The notes under the pieces were generated by a model. The model had not been told where the DNA came from. It saw only the letters and a program-made list of their open reading frames with translations, and did no database searches. Below, piece by piece: positions 49,101 to 59,412 of a stretch of DNA of 64,000 nt; within the stretch, counting starts at the first letter, position 1; every line of letters starts with the position of its first letter. Source of the stretch: Streblospio benedicti (Eukaryota; Annelida; Polychaeta; Spionida; Spionidae); assembly GCA_019095985.1 (NCBI GenBank), contig CM032659.1:22852695-22916694 (forward strand), written 5' to 3'. The translations under genes were made by a program, and so were the position numbers.

Positions 49101-52100
49101 TTCTACTTACTCCATTATTGTTTGTTCAGCATTAATGTACACCTTCATAGAATGTAGAGCACTGGCAGTCCCACGTTTTCTTCTAAAAAGCAATTATGAC
49201 TGCTATGTTTCGAAATCCCATCTAGAGATTGTATTGATGAGGGCGTGGGGGTTACCAACTGGTATGCCTATAATATGCATAGATTACCATCATTATACCC
49301 TGGTGGGTAGATATATCTTCCATTAAATACCATGTATGTGAGTACACCTTTCGACAACAGGCGTTTATTTCTTTGTAGGAGACATTGATCAATGTGCTAT
49401 CCAGCCGCAATGCATTCTTTGCTGAGCTATTGAAACATTCTGAAGCATTAAGGTATGCTTTTCATGTTTTCTTTTATTTTCATGAAGTCCATTGATGTGT
49501 TTTAAGGGTATACTCTACAAGATCCAGCTGACCTAAGAGAAAAAGCACCATTTTAGTTTAATATACTGTGAGCATAGCCCTAGTACACTGACTACGCTAT
49601 AATACGAGGTCAGACATGTAAAGCCAATTCAGCTATTTGGTAAGTTGGCCTTTAATACATAGGAATCAACGTGTCATGTATTCTCATCTCCTACAGTACA
49701 GTAATTCACTGAGGATTAACATGTGTGACTATCAGACTGGGGATTAGCAATATCAATATTGTTGTCCCCTAACATACTGAATACATGTTCTCTTCCAGGA
49801 AGAACTTTCTGCACGTGGAGGTGTACTTGAGTGAGGTGCGCCAGGTTGTACTGAAGGAGCAGTCAGCTTACAAAGTACTACCACTACTATTACTTCTATC
49901 CTTGTGTAATATAAATAAATTGAAATTTGATAAATCAGACGTAATTGATTATCTAGTCTTTCAAAAGACCTTATATATGATAGTTTTTACTTCTATTATT
50001 ACAAAGAAAAACCCCGCTCATGTGCAAATATGAAGAGCAAGTACAATTGTGACAGCCTCTAGCTCTAATAGATATATGTCAGATTATTTAAAGGTCTTGT
50101 AGTAGGGTATAATTATTCATTCACTGGTAGGACTATGAATGTGGCCGATTGCTTTCGTAATTAGGTCCAAGTTATGAATATTTAATATGTCAAACTAATA
50201 CAGGAAGGCCTAGATCTATGAAATAATACAATTGCTTTCGTAAATAGGTCCATGTCATGAAATTTGATATGTCGAACTAATGCTCACATTAAATCCAGTT
50301 CACACCTCAGTAATTATGAATGACATCGTACACTAATCATAACAATATGGAATAATATGGAAGTAAATTACTACACTCATAAATATGGAAACATCGTTCA
50401 GGCATTATTGAAGATGTTTTGATTTGGTCAACTGATTGGTTAATGCTATTGCAGAAATATGTCATGGTTTGGAGGTCACCATGTATGGATGCATGCCCGA
50501 ATGTAGTGAATATTGCCCGAGCTTGCGAGGGCAATATTCACTACATGAGGGCATGCATTCATACGTGGTGACCGACAAACCATGATATATATTCATTATA
50601 ACACGATAAACCCTCATTAACACTTAATATTTGATGAAAACTCTCACGAATATAGCCTAAATTAATCAGGTTCAGTGCGCAAAGCAAAAGTCTAAAATCC
50701 TGCCGCTGACTGGTCGGCACACATTCGATTTTTTACACTTGCTTAAACACTGTTCTGATTGAAACAACTATACCACACAAGGGTTATCTTATTTTGAATA
50801 TGCAGCACCATTTTCACTAACAATGTATCGCTAAATAATCTCAAAAGTGATTGAACTGTGATTAATTTCGAAATTCGGCGGTCTACTGGTCTACTAGTCT
50901 AAACACTAGTCTTGTTCTGTAAGTTGTGCTATAAATAGGCGGGATTTTCTAAAGTCACAATGCAAACCTGGAATAAAGTTGCAATTTTATTGAGTTTACA
51001 TTATTTATTACCTTTAGTCATAATTGAGATCATACAAATCTCTGTAATATTGTAAATATAGTCGATTTTTATTTTTAATCGAGGGTTTCAAAATGGCGGA
51101 CATTTCTGCTTGCAGACAGGGCACTATTGCCCAGTCGACTGTGGAGAAATAGGTGACTGGCTGATTTGGCTCTAAGCCACTCACAATGCAGGATTTAGGG
51201 GGGTATCACAGATAGAGTGTTATAATGCTGACTATCCCATTTGCACAACACATTCAAACCACACATTTTCAACAATGAAGAAAGGTCAAAATATATATAT
51301 AAAAAAATCAAAGGAAAAATTCAGTTGAGTAGCAGATCCAGGATTTGCAGTAACGGGGTAAGTTGCACACGCAACATGTGGCCCGCCATGTCCTTGGAGT
51401 AAACATCAAAATTATGAACAACCCCCCCAAACCTAATCACCTCACCGTACTCCCTCCTCACAACCCCAAATGTTTGCAACACTGAAAGGAAAAAGGCTCA
51501 AGCGCAGAATGAACAATACACGTAGTGGATATATTCCTCATGTGTGATATTGCTGTTGTAGTTACCGAAGCTTCTCAGTGATCTGGGAGGTCTCATTGGC
51601 ATTCTCATGGGCATATCGGTCATATCACTAGTGGAGGTGAGTGCACGTGCATTATTGATTAAGCTGTTTTATCCCTTTTATGTTTATAGAGATTACGGGA
51701 TTACTGCTCAGATTCCAATGGTCAACCGTGGTTGGCTAACTCAATCCCGTGGATCAAGTGGGACCAAATAATAAGCGCTGGCAGATTCAGTTTTTTCGAA
51801 GGGAGTGGGTGGTGTGTGTGTGTGTGTGTGGGGGGCGTACTTTAGGGATCTCATGGGGTTTTGTAGCTATGATTGATATAGCGGACATGCCAAAAATCAC
51901 ATGAAAATGAAATATTTTGCTGGAAATGGGGGGGGGGGGGGGGTTATGATAATAATCGGTATGAACTTGTATCTGAAACCAACGTTAATAGTTGTATGCC
52001 ATTCCCAAAATAATCGTGACCTTGGATAACTAAATGAAACCAAAGATATTATATAACTTCTCTAATATCTTTGATGAAACTGAGAACATATATCTTAACA

Positions 52101-52902
52101 GAGTGCTAAATGGCTGTATTTATATGTGACTGTCCCGATAACTATGGCTGTCCCTCTACCCCGCATAAGGTCATACCATTTACAACTTATATAGCCTACT
52201 TTAATAGTATATACGTCACAAAATTATTTCCTATAGTATATTCGCCATAAAAGCCCTGATGATGTCTCTGACTATCCTGATGTCTATGACTGTCCTGACA
52301 TGCTACGACTGTCCCGATGTGCAGGTTGTGGAATTGGCCGTCCGCCTGTGTGGCGTCGTGGTGTCAAGAACACCTGCTTCCGACCTCGTCATCGCATTGG
52401 ACGTGAAAGCTGACGATGAACTAGCGTTCATCAACATGTGCGTTTCAACCACAACACCCAGGGACATAGAACTTGTTGACCTGGAGGTAAAAACGGCTTT
52501 AAACGTTTGGTAACAACTGTAGGCAACATGCTCATATGTGTGATGTTTAATATTTTTAAATGATGCGGGTGACGTCATGTTCTGATGACTAACATCGGCT
52601 GTAGGTCATTGATAGAACTTGTTGAGCTCCCTTTTCTGGCTGGTACAATTCAAGGTCCCTTTCGGAAAGCTCATCACAAAGTATACTCTACCCATGGTGG
52701 AAATGTTCATCTTATAAACTGTTAAGGAAATATGGTAGTCATGAATCATTTATTCACTATACCATTGTAGGCTATGAAAGATGAATGCTCAACCGGAACA
52801 GAAGATGAGGACTTTCCTGCTGAGGAGTTGTCATCTTTGGGTCTGGGGAATTGTGGTTTCCGGAACCTGCCCAGCCAACAGAGCATCTGCCCCGTGGAGT
52901 AA
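30753..52902 (+). CDS. EGF-array DEG/ENaC channel, gene 2 (complete)
   Basis: Paralogue of gene 1, about 1,421 residues. Exons: 30753-30968, 32234-32861, 33247-33363, 34780-34890, 35070-35183, 35569-35682, 35844-35957, 36739-36852, 36996-37109, 37317-37430, 37518-37631, 37811-37924, 38160-38273, 38637-38750, 38933-39046, 39283-39396, 39694-39807, 39983-40096, 41748-41861, 42104-42220 (18 EGFs), 42713-42726 (tentative), 43602-43730, 44210-44310, 44438-44541, 45104-45267, 46883-46981, 47462-47564, 48106-48181, 48631-48688, 49379-49452, 49799-49874, 51562-51636, 52325-52486, 52771-52902. Phases join throughout and the total is a multiple of three. Order: cytoplasmic N-terminus with HG motif, TM1, FPAVTFCN, basic linker, EGF array, channel domain, TM2, acidic tail. 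Probably a plasma-membrane cation channel subunit of trimers, as in the family. The start is the first ATG of the HG/TM1 exon; an additional upstream coding exon cannot be excluded. Confidence 0.87.
32234..32861 (+). other. Linker exon of gene 2 with twin furin-like sites
   Basis: A 628-nt exon, phase 0 to 1. It starts with [17 protein letters not shown], the conserved strand after TM1. Residues 118-121 are RRKR followed by SS, and residues 276-279 are RVKR followed by SH; both fit the furin pattern R-x-(K/R)-R. The 158 residues between the two cut points are hydrophilic, rich in Asn, Ser and Lys, and have four N-glycosylation sequons (NHS, NES, NRT, NAS). A second in-frame acceptor (after CACATTCCACAG, about 32182) would add about 17 residues and is less likely from its sequence. 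Confidence 0.8.
33876..34097. repeat. GA-rich tract and (AT)n microsatellite
   Basis: A purine-rich GAGAAAGA-type tract (about 33876-33990) is followed by an (AT)n run (about 34057-34097). It lies in the intron between the first and second EGF exons of gene 2. Confidence 0.9.
34098..34754. other. GC-rich insert bounded by two AT microsatellites
   Basis: This stretch is GC-richer than the surrounding intron. It contains a perfect 10-bp hairpin (CCCCGAATCT / AGATTCGGGG, 34438-34460, 3-base loop) and an imperfect repeat of CCGGTTTTATCC-type sequence. AT runs lie on both sides (about 34057-34097 and 34755-34776). No ORF resembles a known protein. It could be an element that targets TA repeats; I cannot classify it. 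Confidence 0.4.
35569..37109 (+). repeat. Two-EGF block, duplicated
   Basis: EGFs 4 and 5 (35569-35957) and EGFs 6 and 7 (36739-37109) are a tandem pair. EGFs 4 and 6 share the unusual KSTFC (Phe for Pro before cysteine 2), and EGFs 5 and 7 are alike. Flanking intron sequence is also shared, pointing to a recent duplication. Confidence 0.75.
37317..40096 (+). repeat. Three-EGF block, three copies
   Basis: EGF exons follow the order E(L/M)xEC, D(F/I)HEC, (E/V)IYEC three times: 37317/37518/37811, 38160/38637/38933 and 39283/39694/39983. Introns between copies are similar (for example the stretch before each third exon, ending TTGACAG). A decayed exon at 40205 and the DIHEC exon at 41748 suggest that a further block once followed. 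Confidence 0.82.
40205..40255 (+). pseudogene. Decayed EGF exon
   Basis: The sequence after TATAG reads like the first 50 bases of the DIHEC-type exon at 39694 (ATCCATGAATGCTTCT then CTTGTCAACATAAGTCTACA), then the match stops and no donor is found. Only cysteines 1 and 2 are recognisable. It is not included in the gene 2 model. Confidence 0.7.
40497..41201. mobile_element. pogo/Tigger-like MITE
   Basis: The ends (CAGTATAGGT... and the inverse of CAGTGCAGGTCC) resemble each other as imperfect inverted repeats with internal CTTATCCGG-type sequence, and TA lies on both sides as expected for a TA target duplication. There is no transposase. It lies about 240 bases after the decayed EGF exon. 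Confidence 0.6.
42713..42726 (+). other. Tentative 14-nt microexon of gene 2
   Basis: The last EGF exon ends in phase 1 and the exon at 43602 must be read in phase 0, so a phase 1-0 exon is required between them. The candidate encodes EEAAK and is followed by GTATAT. Its start AAGAAG matches the 23-nt exon of gene 1 (16371-16393, EEVVQPPA), which has the same position and phases. The acceptor GAAAG has a weak pyrimidine tract. Another exon in this intron cannot be excluded. Confidence 0.4.
45780..46453. mobile_element. Foldback MITE rich in GCGAC/GCGAT
   Basis: The ends TAGCGTGTGTTCACACAT and the inverse of its right end (TAAGCGTACGTTCACACAT) are imperfect inverted repeats. Both continue into GCGATATCGCTTGAGCGAC and short GCGACGAG-type repeats. 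The centre is AT-rich without an ORF. It lies in the intron before channel exon 46883-46981. Confidence 0.75.
48755..49045 (+). mobile_element. Solo-like copy of the tRNA-module repeat
   Basis: Contains a tRNA-like module (48930-49023) with a six-base acceptor-type pairing (GAAAGG / CCTTTC), an A-box-like TTAGCTCAGTGG and the B-box GAGTTCGATTCC, with an enlarged central arm. Upstream sequence resembles the repeats of E1 and E2 only loosely. It lies in a gene 2 intron and has no second repeat nearby. Confidence 0.5.
50463..50584. mobile_element. Near-perfect hairpin, foldback MITE core
   Basis: Two 56-base arms (50463-50518 and 50529-50584) are reverse complements apart from about six positions, separated by a 10-base loop. 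The inner 16 pairs (GTAGTGAATATTGCCC) are perfect. Weaker complementarity continues outside the arms, so the full element may be larger. Confidence 0.75.
51562..51636 (+). other. TM2 and selectivity-filter exon of gene 2
   Basis: Encodes [10 protein letters not shown] followed by [18 protein letters not shown] is the GxS filter. The donor lies right after SLVE, splitting TM2 from the next exon (VVELAVRL at 52325), whereas gene 1 encodes the whole helix in one exon. Confidence 0.9.
51928..51943 (+). repeat. Run of 16 G
   Basis: An uninterrupted poly-G run in the intron after the TM2 exon. A (TG)n tract lies about 110 bases upstream. Confidence 0.9.
52325..52902 (+). other. C-terminal tail exons of gene 2
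   Basis: Exon 52325-52486 ([13 protein letters not shown]...) and exon 52771-52902, which ends ICPVE and a TAA stop. The tail is acidic (EDEDFPAEE) but otherwise unlike that of gene 1, so the cytoplasmic ends have diverged much more than the channel cores. Confidence 0.8.
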
Positions 52903-53531
52903 CAACTAGATGTACCATGCTATTTATCCATTTATGTCAGTTACCAAATTTCATTTTCATAGACGTGTTATTTGCACTTTACCATTTTTAATTGCAATGC
53001 TTTGAATCTAGATACATTTACACAAGATTTTATTTGTTGAGGTAGCAAATATGTTTTGTAACATTATAAATGTGAGCTATTGAAAACTGCATAAAAGCAT
53101 AGCAATAATGAATCTTTTATAATGCTTGAAGTGAGTGCTATATCATCCAAGTTTTAGAGTATATTGTATATTGTATATTGTGGTGCATTTGTATTCATTG
53201 TTTTGTATATTGTTTGATAAACAGTCAATGACCTACGGAAGTTGGTCATATCACATTTCAACTCATTTATCATAATGTGTAATGAGAGGAATAATCATGG
53301 ACTTTCATCTATTGACAGTTTCTGAACTTGTACAAATGAAGTTTGATAGCTCCTGAGAAATATTCAAAATTGTTATCTAATTAAAGAATGTTAACTGATA
53401 CCATTTTAATGTTGTTTACTGTTTGCTCTAGGTTCGAAATTGGCTGAATTGCATTCTTTCTGGTATTTCAGAACTAATGTAATTTGGATCAATATATGTG
53501 TATTATGTAATTTCTAACATTGTAGTAAGGT

Positions 53532-53537
53532 AATAAA
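53532..53537 (+). terminator. Likely polyadenylation signal of gene 2
   Basis: An AATAAA hexamer about 630 bases after the stop codon. The preceding AT-rich stretch is probably 3' UTR. Confidence 0.5.
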
Positions 53538-53959
53538 ATTCTATTGTTTGATAATGTTTTTTATTTTATGTTCATTCATAAAGTTAGACACAAGAAGAAA
53601 AATATACTAGCAAAGTAGGCTAAATTCAGTATAATGCAGTTAAATAAATTGGTGCGAAAAGGGGCAATGGTATGTTTTAGTGGTGAGATCACCCTATCTA
53701 TCCATTTGTGGTGTCTTTGCTGGCACTCGTTCGGTGCTCCTGGCAATATTGTATTATAATCGAGACTTGCAGAATATGCCTAAATAGACAGATGGACAGT
53801 TCATGTTGAATATTCAATTAAATTCCAGCAGTTTCATCTGCCAAAAAATCCTTCACTCAGTACAATGAATGACTCTGTTTACTGCATGCGGGAGGGATTT
53901 TCAGTTTGGTGATATGATTTCCCGTTATTGAAAGTATTCAATTTGAACGAATCTTAAAA

Positions 53960-54480
53960 ATTTTGAGAGAAGCAGCATAGTCAAACAGCATACTGAATCT
54001 GGAAAAAGCTATGTTCCAAGGCAATTTTTACCGGGAGTACCTGGTACTCAGCTCTTGGTTTAAGAACTTTAAAAGAATAAAAGAAACATTATGCTAAAGT
54101 CGTTGAGCAAGAGGAGCAGCAACCACCTGCACATGTTCAAGAACTCTTTGATTATGGAACAGCCAGTGAAATAAACGGATTTGCAAAATTGTTAGGAAAA
54201 TCCATGCCAGTTTATCAGCAACAATTAAATTAGTTTATCAGGAGGATGGCTGTGAAATTATTATGATTGACGAGAAGTATGCTGTAAGTACTGGTGACGG
54301 GAGTGGTGTGAATGAAAATGGAACCTCTAAAGAAGTATATGAGATAAAGTGTCATAAACCTGTTAAAACACATGCTACAGATGTATATTATGTATTATAC
54401 AATACAAGTGTTGGCTGAAATGAGAAGTAGGCATGCAAATGATTATTTGAATGTATGCTATAACCCCAATAGTACGGTAC
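53960..54480 (+). pseudogene. Broken relic resembling a YqaJ-type nuclease ORF
   Basis: Codon-like stretches read YAVSTGDGSGV, KEVYEIKCHKPV and then LAEMRSRHANDYLNVCYN. The spacing recalls the E(V/I)KCP and VLAEM regions of YqaJ-like recombinases that occur in viruses and in mobile elements of invertebrates. The copy is broken and treated as a fossil. The assignment is from memory of the motif and is tentative. Confidence 0.35.
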
Positions 54481-55640
54481 TACCTCTATAAGTGATGTAT
54501 CTACAAAATCACGCTTTTGTTATAACCTTGATGTTTATTGATTTATCTAATTGATTGCATATTTATGTTATCAACATAAAATACAACATGTATGCAATAA
54601 AAATATAATTTCATATATATAATTATTTTTTCATTTTTAAATCTGAATATGAAAGTTTTATTATTTATGTACACATTTCAAATATAATTATTACGGGTAT
54701 CAATTTTTGTCATAACGCTCTCAATAACATTTTGTCTTTTTAATCCAATAGAATATGGACCATAAAATGGTATATCCTTTATTTATCAATATATCAACAG
54801 GATTGTAATAAATATAAATAATAAAATAAAAATAATGTACATTACGGTTATCAGTGTCGGCACTGTGATTATATAGTGTAGTGATTATAAACTGTGATAA
54901 AAGTAAATTATTTAATATGTTGCTTAATCTGTATGTGGTCTCATATCAAATATAAATATTCGTTCCTCTTACCATGGCGAGAACAAAAAATAAATATATT
55001 TAAATTGAAGTTAACAGCGTATGATATTTGCCATATGTGCAGAAAAACGACAAAACCAACCAACAATAAAAAACCAACAAAAAAACAACAAAAAAACCCA
55101 CACAAAACAAAACAAACAAACTTGCACAGCATAAAAAGCTGATTTTCATATTTCTTCTATACATATCTAATCAGCAGGAAAAAGCCGTTACCCGCAAGAG
55201 GAGGATACCACAGCATAATGTATTTAAGGATTCCCTTTTTGTGCTGCCAGTACTGACGTATAAACCCACTGAGGTTGGGTTGATCTGTGCTTGTTGACAG
55301 ATCCCATTATTATGCGATTCTTGTGCTTGTAAATCGATGATCAGTTCCTTAAGTATTAATGCTGCGAGTTTTTTATACCCGGTACATGCTACTGCGGTAA
55401 GCCTTGCGTCTCTGTTGAATATTTGCAGAATGCTGCCTTAACAATGCAGATCAATGCAGGCTTTGATAGCTCTTCTCATATTTTGAGGTAAAAAAGTCGG
55501 ATAGGTCTATTGATAACGTATTTCTGAATAACAGCAATTTGGCAAATCGGGAGCTAGAACTTGTGTGGATAAAGAAAAATCTTTCACGTAGCCATACTTC
55601 ACCCTGATCTAAATTGTTATATGGACCACGCACTGCAGAA
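54481..55640. other. No gene recognised
   Basis: AT-rich intergenic DNA, including an A/C-rich tract (about 55050-55130). No coding exon or RNA gene is apparent. Confidence 0.5.
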
Positions 55641-55647
55641 ACAATGA

Positions 55648-55701
55648 TAGCAGACAAACAAATGTATTCATGATTAGCAGACAAACAAATGTATTCATGA
55701 T
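55648..55701 (+). repeat. 27-bp perfect tandem duplication
   Basis: TAGCAGACAAACAAATGTAT and the next seven bases occur twice without a mismatch (55648-55674 and 55675-55701). It lies about 190 bases upstream of the glycosyltransferase start codon, in its probable promoter region. Confidence 0.9.
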
Positions 55702-55853
55702 AAGTTCAGAACGGTGTTACAATACGAGTGGTTAACTATGTAGCATTGTATTATTTTCACGACATGATTTCACAATTTTCACGGACATGGGGATATTTCG
55801 TCATTCAATGATATAAGCGCATGTACGGTTAAGCGTGTGCTACGGTTGTCAAA

Positions 55854-55860
55854 TATAAAA
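55854..55860 (+). promoter_or_regulatory. Possible TATA box of the GT61 gene
   Basis: TATAAAA lies 30-36 bases before the ATG at 55890. If functional, the 5' UTR would be only a few bases long, so this match may be coincidental or the gene may also use an upstream start. Confidence 0.35.
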
Positions 55861-55889
55861 GAGGAGTTTGAATATTCCCTCTAGTTACA

Positions 55890-57545
55890 ATGGAGCTATC
55901 ACTCAACATTGCTGTATCAAGGAGAACGTTATCAACAGTCTTAGCACTAAGCTTTGGCATACTGATCATGGTGATGTACACTTTGGAACTACCCTATACC
56001 ATTTTTGGAAGTAGGTCAATTGATTTAGTTGGCAGGGGAGAGCCTCTACCATTGGAACTGTTCGTGGATAATTGTTTGAACAGTCCGAATGTTACCTCCG
56101 TAACGGGCAGATACACAGCAAGTGCTGACAGTTGTAACGATATTAGTGTGTGTGTGGCAGAAAATGACAGGATCTTCAGCATTACATACAATGGCAGTTT
56201 TCAATGCATGACTTTCACGATGAACGTAATTCTGGATTCTATCAGAGCTAATGAAACCAGCTGCATCCATCACATCGCAGACAACAGACGCACAGACACC
56301 AGGAATCGAACAGCTCTAGAGGAGACTTCAGCTAGCATCAGGGACGGGTCTTTCTCTGACAGATTGGTTCATGCTGTCAGTGCGGTTTCTGTCAGACTTC
56401 AGTGGCAGACCTATGCTGCGCAAGACTGGAATGCAGCCCAGCTGCCGGTGGAAACCTTCTTCGTCAGTAGAACACTGGCTCAAGTGATGTGCACAGGCAG
56501 AAGCTCCAATAATACATCTCAGCAATGTCTTAGAGATCTTGACCCCAACCATGTGTACAACCGCAGTCACAGCGGACCAGGGAAGCATCAACTATTGCCA
56601 CGTGATTACCATTTACAAATGCACATCTTGCGCAATGCCGCAGTGGATGAAGTGGGGAAGGTAATTACATACAATGATATTGAAGTTCAACCGTTGGGAT
56701 GCTCAGACTCGTCACATCCAGCGTCTCCTGTGGACTATGACGACGTGGACATGTATGATGAAGTATTCAGTATAGCCCATGTCTGGGGAAATGCCTACTA
56801 TCACTCCATGGTAGAAGGAATGTCAAGACTGGCCAATTTCATTGACTTTCTGCAGCTAAACCCTCACATAGTGATTCACACAACGCGAAACCTGCCATCC
56901 ATCATCCGTGATTTACATATGATGCTCGGACTGCGTAACCCCACAGTGAGCGGGCCGATACTGGCCAGAAAGCTGTACCTGCCCCCAGGGGAAGGCTGTG
57001 GGTGGGTGCGAACTTTATCGGTCCTCTCACTGACCCACAAATACAGAAAGCTTATCAGAACATACTTCCCAAAAGCGGAGCTCTGCAGAGACCTTATCAT
57101 ATTGATAAAGAGATCTCAGCTGCGATGGCTGGATCAGCATGATAGCATCGATGCTCTTCTTCGCGAAGCTGCCAAAAGATACAATTTTGACTATGTTGTG
57201 TTTGATGACAAGCATTTGCCTAGAGTGAAGGAGACCATGCGATTGTTTTACCGGGCCCGCTTGATAGTGGCTCCCCATGGGGCGGGCCTGTCCAATCTCG
57301 TGTTCACCGCCCCAGGGGCCACTGTGGTGGAAGTGATTTGCCATTTGTCCGCAATGCAGAACCAGTGCTTCTACAGTCTGGCACAGTCCCTCGGACACGC
57401 CTATGTGGGGATACTGGCCAAACCCACAAGGGAAAACTATATGGAATCTATACATGGCTGTGGACCTTTAAGTATTAGTATGGCCCATTTGGAAGGAGTG
57501 GTGAACATGGTGTTGAATTCTGTGGTAAAAAAGGACTGTGGATGA
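55890..57545 (+). CDS. GT61-family glycosyltransferase, single exon
   Basis: 551 residues without an intron. Residues about 14-34 (TVLALSFGILIMVMYTLEL) form one hydrophobic segment near the N-terminus, so it is probably a type II Golgi or ER membrane protein. The stem and N-terminal half have six N-glycosylation sequons (NVT, NGS, NET, NRT, NTS, NRS). The catalytic region resembles family GT61 (DUF563): HVWGNAYYHSMVEGMSRL (about 297-314), the basic ILIKRSQLRW stretch, and APHGAGLSNLVFTAPGATVV (about 460-479), the most diagnostic motif. GT61 includes EOGT, POMGNT2 and plant beta-1,2-xylosyltransferase; the exact substrate cannot be told. It ends KKDCG, without the KDEL-type retention signal known from EOGT, so it is probably not the EOGT orthologue. 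The ATG is the first in frame and directly precedes the signal anchor. Confidence 0.85.
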   Translation: MELSLNIAVSRRTLSTVLALSFGILIMVMYTLELPYTIFGSRSIDLVGRGEPLPLELFVDNCLNSPNVTSVTGRYTASADSCNDISVCVAENDRIFSITYNGSFQCMTFTMNVILDSIRANETSCIHHIADNRRTDTRNRTALEETSASIRDGSFSDRLVHAVSAVSVRLQWQTYAAQDWNAAQLPVETFFVSRTLAQVMCTGRSSNNTSQQCLRDLDPNHVYNRSHSGPGKHQLLPRDYHLQMHILRNAAVDEVGKVITYNDIEVQPLGCSDSSHPASPVDYDDVDMYDEVFSIAHVWGNAYYHSMVEGMSRLANFIDFLQLNPHIVIHTTRNLPSIIRDLHMMLGLRNPTVSGPILARKLYLPPGEGCGWVRTLSVLSLTHKYRKLIRTYFPKAELCRDLIILIKRSQLRWLDQHDSIDALLREAAKRYNFDYVVFDDKHLPRVKETMRLFYRARLIVAPHGAGLSNLVFTAPGATVVEVICHLSAMQNQCFYSLAQSLGHAYVGILAKPTRENYMESIHGCGPLSISMAHLEGVVNMVLNSVVKKDCG

Positions 57546-58187
57546 AGTGTGAACATTTATACAGCATGTTGCAACGGCAGATTAAGATTTGTAGAATAGG
57601 GTGTTGGGCACACATGTAAGGGATTGATAGCAAACTTGCCAAAACCCTATGGAAATAAGGTATTTTGGTGAAAAGGGGGGATTGGAGTGCCCTCTGCGCC
57701 AAGCCTGGATCTGCGTACGTGTAGATACCAATATGTCAGTAAAGGACTGTGCAGAGATTAGGAATTGTTGTTTTTATCATGGTCGCAAGTCTGAGAGTAT
57801 AGAGCGCACCAAGAACTTTTACTAGGTCAGTGTTTGTCAATGAATATTGGTTTGTGATGCAAAGTCAACTGCATCAGTTAATGTAACTCATATATTATAT
57901 ATAGATTTGAGAAGATATAAAAATATATACAAAGAAAGAATGACAAGGTAACACATGATAAGCTTTTTTCCTGCCCCAACAAATTTGGTGTCATCTCAAT
58001 CTACATTTTGGGCGTTTTCTTAAAAGGGCACCACATTGCTGAAGCAATATCTACACACCTGATGTTCTATTTGTAAATCAAGACCCCATGGCAGGCAAGC
58101 AGGATGTTTACAAAATCTTGTAAGGCCATTAGCAGTTAGTAGAAGTCACATGATCAGGGTTTTAAGTGGTCATATGATAAAGTAATT
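57546..58187. other. 3' flank of the GT61 gene
   Basis: AT-rich, with no exon seen. An AATAAA at 58281-58286 could serve the gene, but it lies within a LINE fragment. Confidence 0.45.
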
Positions 58188-58640
58188 GTCACGTATTTGT
58201 ATGCCAAGGGTAATTCGTTAATTGCAAAGATTAAGAATTGTTCAGATGAGGTTAAACAAGTAACGTTTAAAACATTTTGTAATAAAATGTATGGTGGACA
58301 TCTCCTGATGGTATGAACAAATTAAATGTAGCTTTTAATGATATATACAGAAAAATATTTAAAACCGAAAGAGTTACAAGTATGTCATGCATATATAATA
58401 ACATTGATGTTCTAAAAGGTATTTTATGGAAGCCTTGTTATCGCTTCCGCTTGCGATTATTTGATTCAGCAAAGACGCCGATTCAGGCTATTATTAATTC
58501 AATTTTCTTTTTAATGCATCTAGTCTTATCATACTGTGCTATAAAGAATTATTTGTTTGACCTTTTTTATCGTGCATGTTTTTATATGCATTTGTGTAAA
58601 AAAGTTATAAATAAAAACAAAATCAGTCCACTGTAATGGT
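58188..58640 (+). mobile_element. LINE 3' fragment (CR1/L2/Jockey-like)
   Basis: A first frame reads YAKGNSLIAKIKNCSDEVKQ then FKTFCNKMYGGHL, and a second frame starting at 58313 reads KLNVAFNDIYRKIF, then WKPCYRFRLRLFDSA. Together these match the C-terminal region after the reverse transcriptase core of CR1-like LINEs (RGN...CSD..K...LNVAYND..R.IF). A frameshift near 58306-58313 separates the two parts. Only the 3' part of ORF2 is present. Confidence 0.75.
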
Positions 58641-59412
58641 TTTAAAGTCAGTTCTGCTGTAGAACTGCGGTGTCAGAAAAAAAATATGCTGTTGTATTTT
58701 TGTTAGATGGTAATATTAATACATGAAAAAGAAAAGTAACAGTCATCATTTATTTAAGATGCTTGTTTGTTCTATTGAACAAAGTGTGATCTTTGACAGC
58801 TCATCTGGATTTAAATGTTGCAAAAATGCTGTTCTGATTTCAATACACATTCTAACACTTTTCAACTGAGACACAGATTCTTAGTTCCTCTTTAATCACA
58901 CTGTTTAGCACAAATGTTAACATTGCTGTAATTTCCAATCAAAATAAGGAATTACGAACCATACAGTCAGTACCAGGAGGTTTGAGTGATAAATTGTGAA
59001 GGAGTTTAATTCAGAGAACAATATGGAATAGAAGATTTTACGGAAGCATTACATTTAATACATTGATTTTTACTGATCTCCAGTTCAAATATGTAAACAT
59101 CTTTTTATAGCCCCATTCAAAAGACATAAACTGATGCAGTTACCATTGGTGTGATATTTAATGTTGGATTGTAAATGTTTATCTATTTACACTAATCTTA
59201 CTATGAGGGCTTCGAATCTAGCGTTAGTACCATCAAAACTCGTGAAGATATTCACTATATCACGGACATAAAAAAAATATGAGAGAAAAAGTCTTAGCTC
59301 CAACAAAGGGATGAAGTAGGCCTACTAGACTTTTATGCTATGAACGGCAAACAATTTCTTTGCGTTTCATTCCCTTTATTTGCACTAGAGTGAATTGTGC
59401 AAAAAAATCCAA

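Larger units (their letters stand above)
43602..49874 (+). other. Channel (ASC) extracellular exons of gene 2
   Basis: Eleven exons with the same order and mostly the same lengths as gene 1. The block starts [17 protein letters not shown] and has an extra intron after AARNISN (43730/44210) that gene 1 lacks. Key motifs: [52 protein letters not shown] and [13 protein letters not shown]. The exon at 46883-46981 is five codons longer than its gene 1 counterpart. Introns hold a foldback MITE (45780-46453) and a tRNA-module repeat. Confidence 0.85.

Noticed and set aside
56328-57455. Several minus-strand ORFs of 74-142 codons
   Set aside because: All are shadows of the plus-strand GT61 gene.
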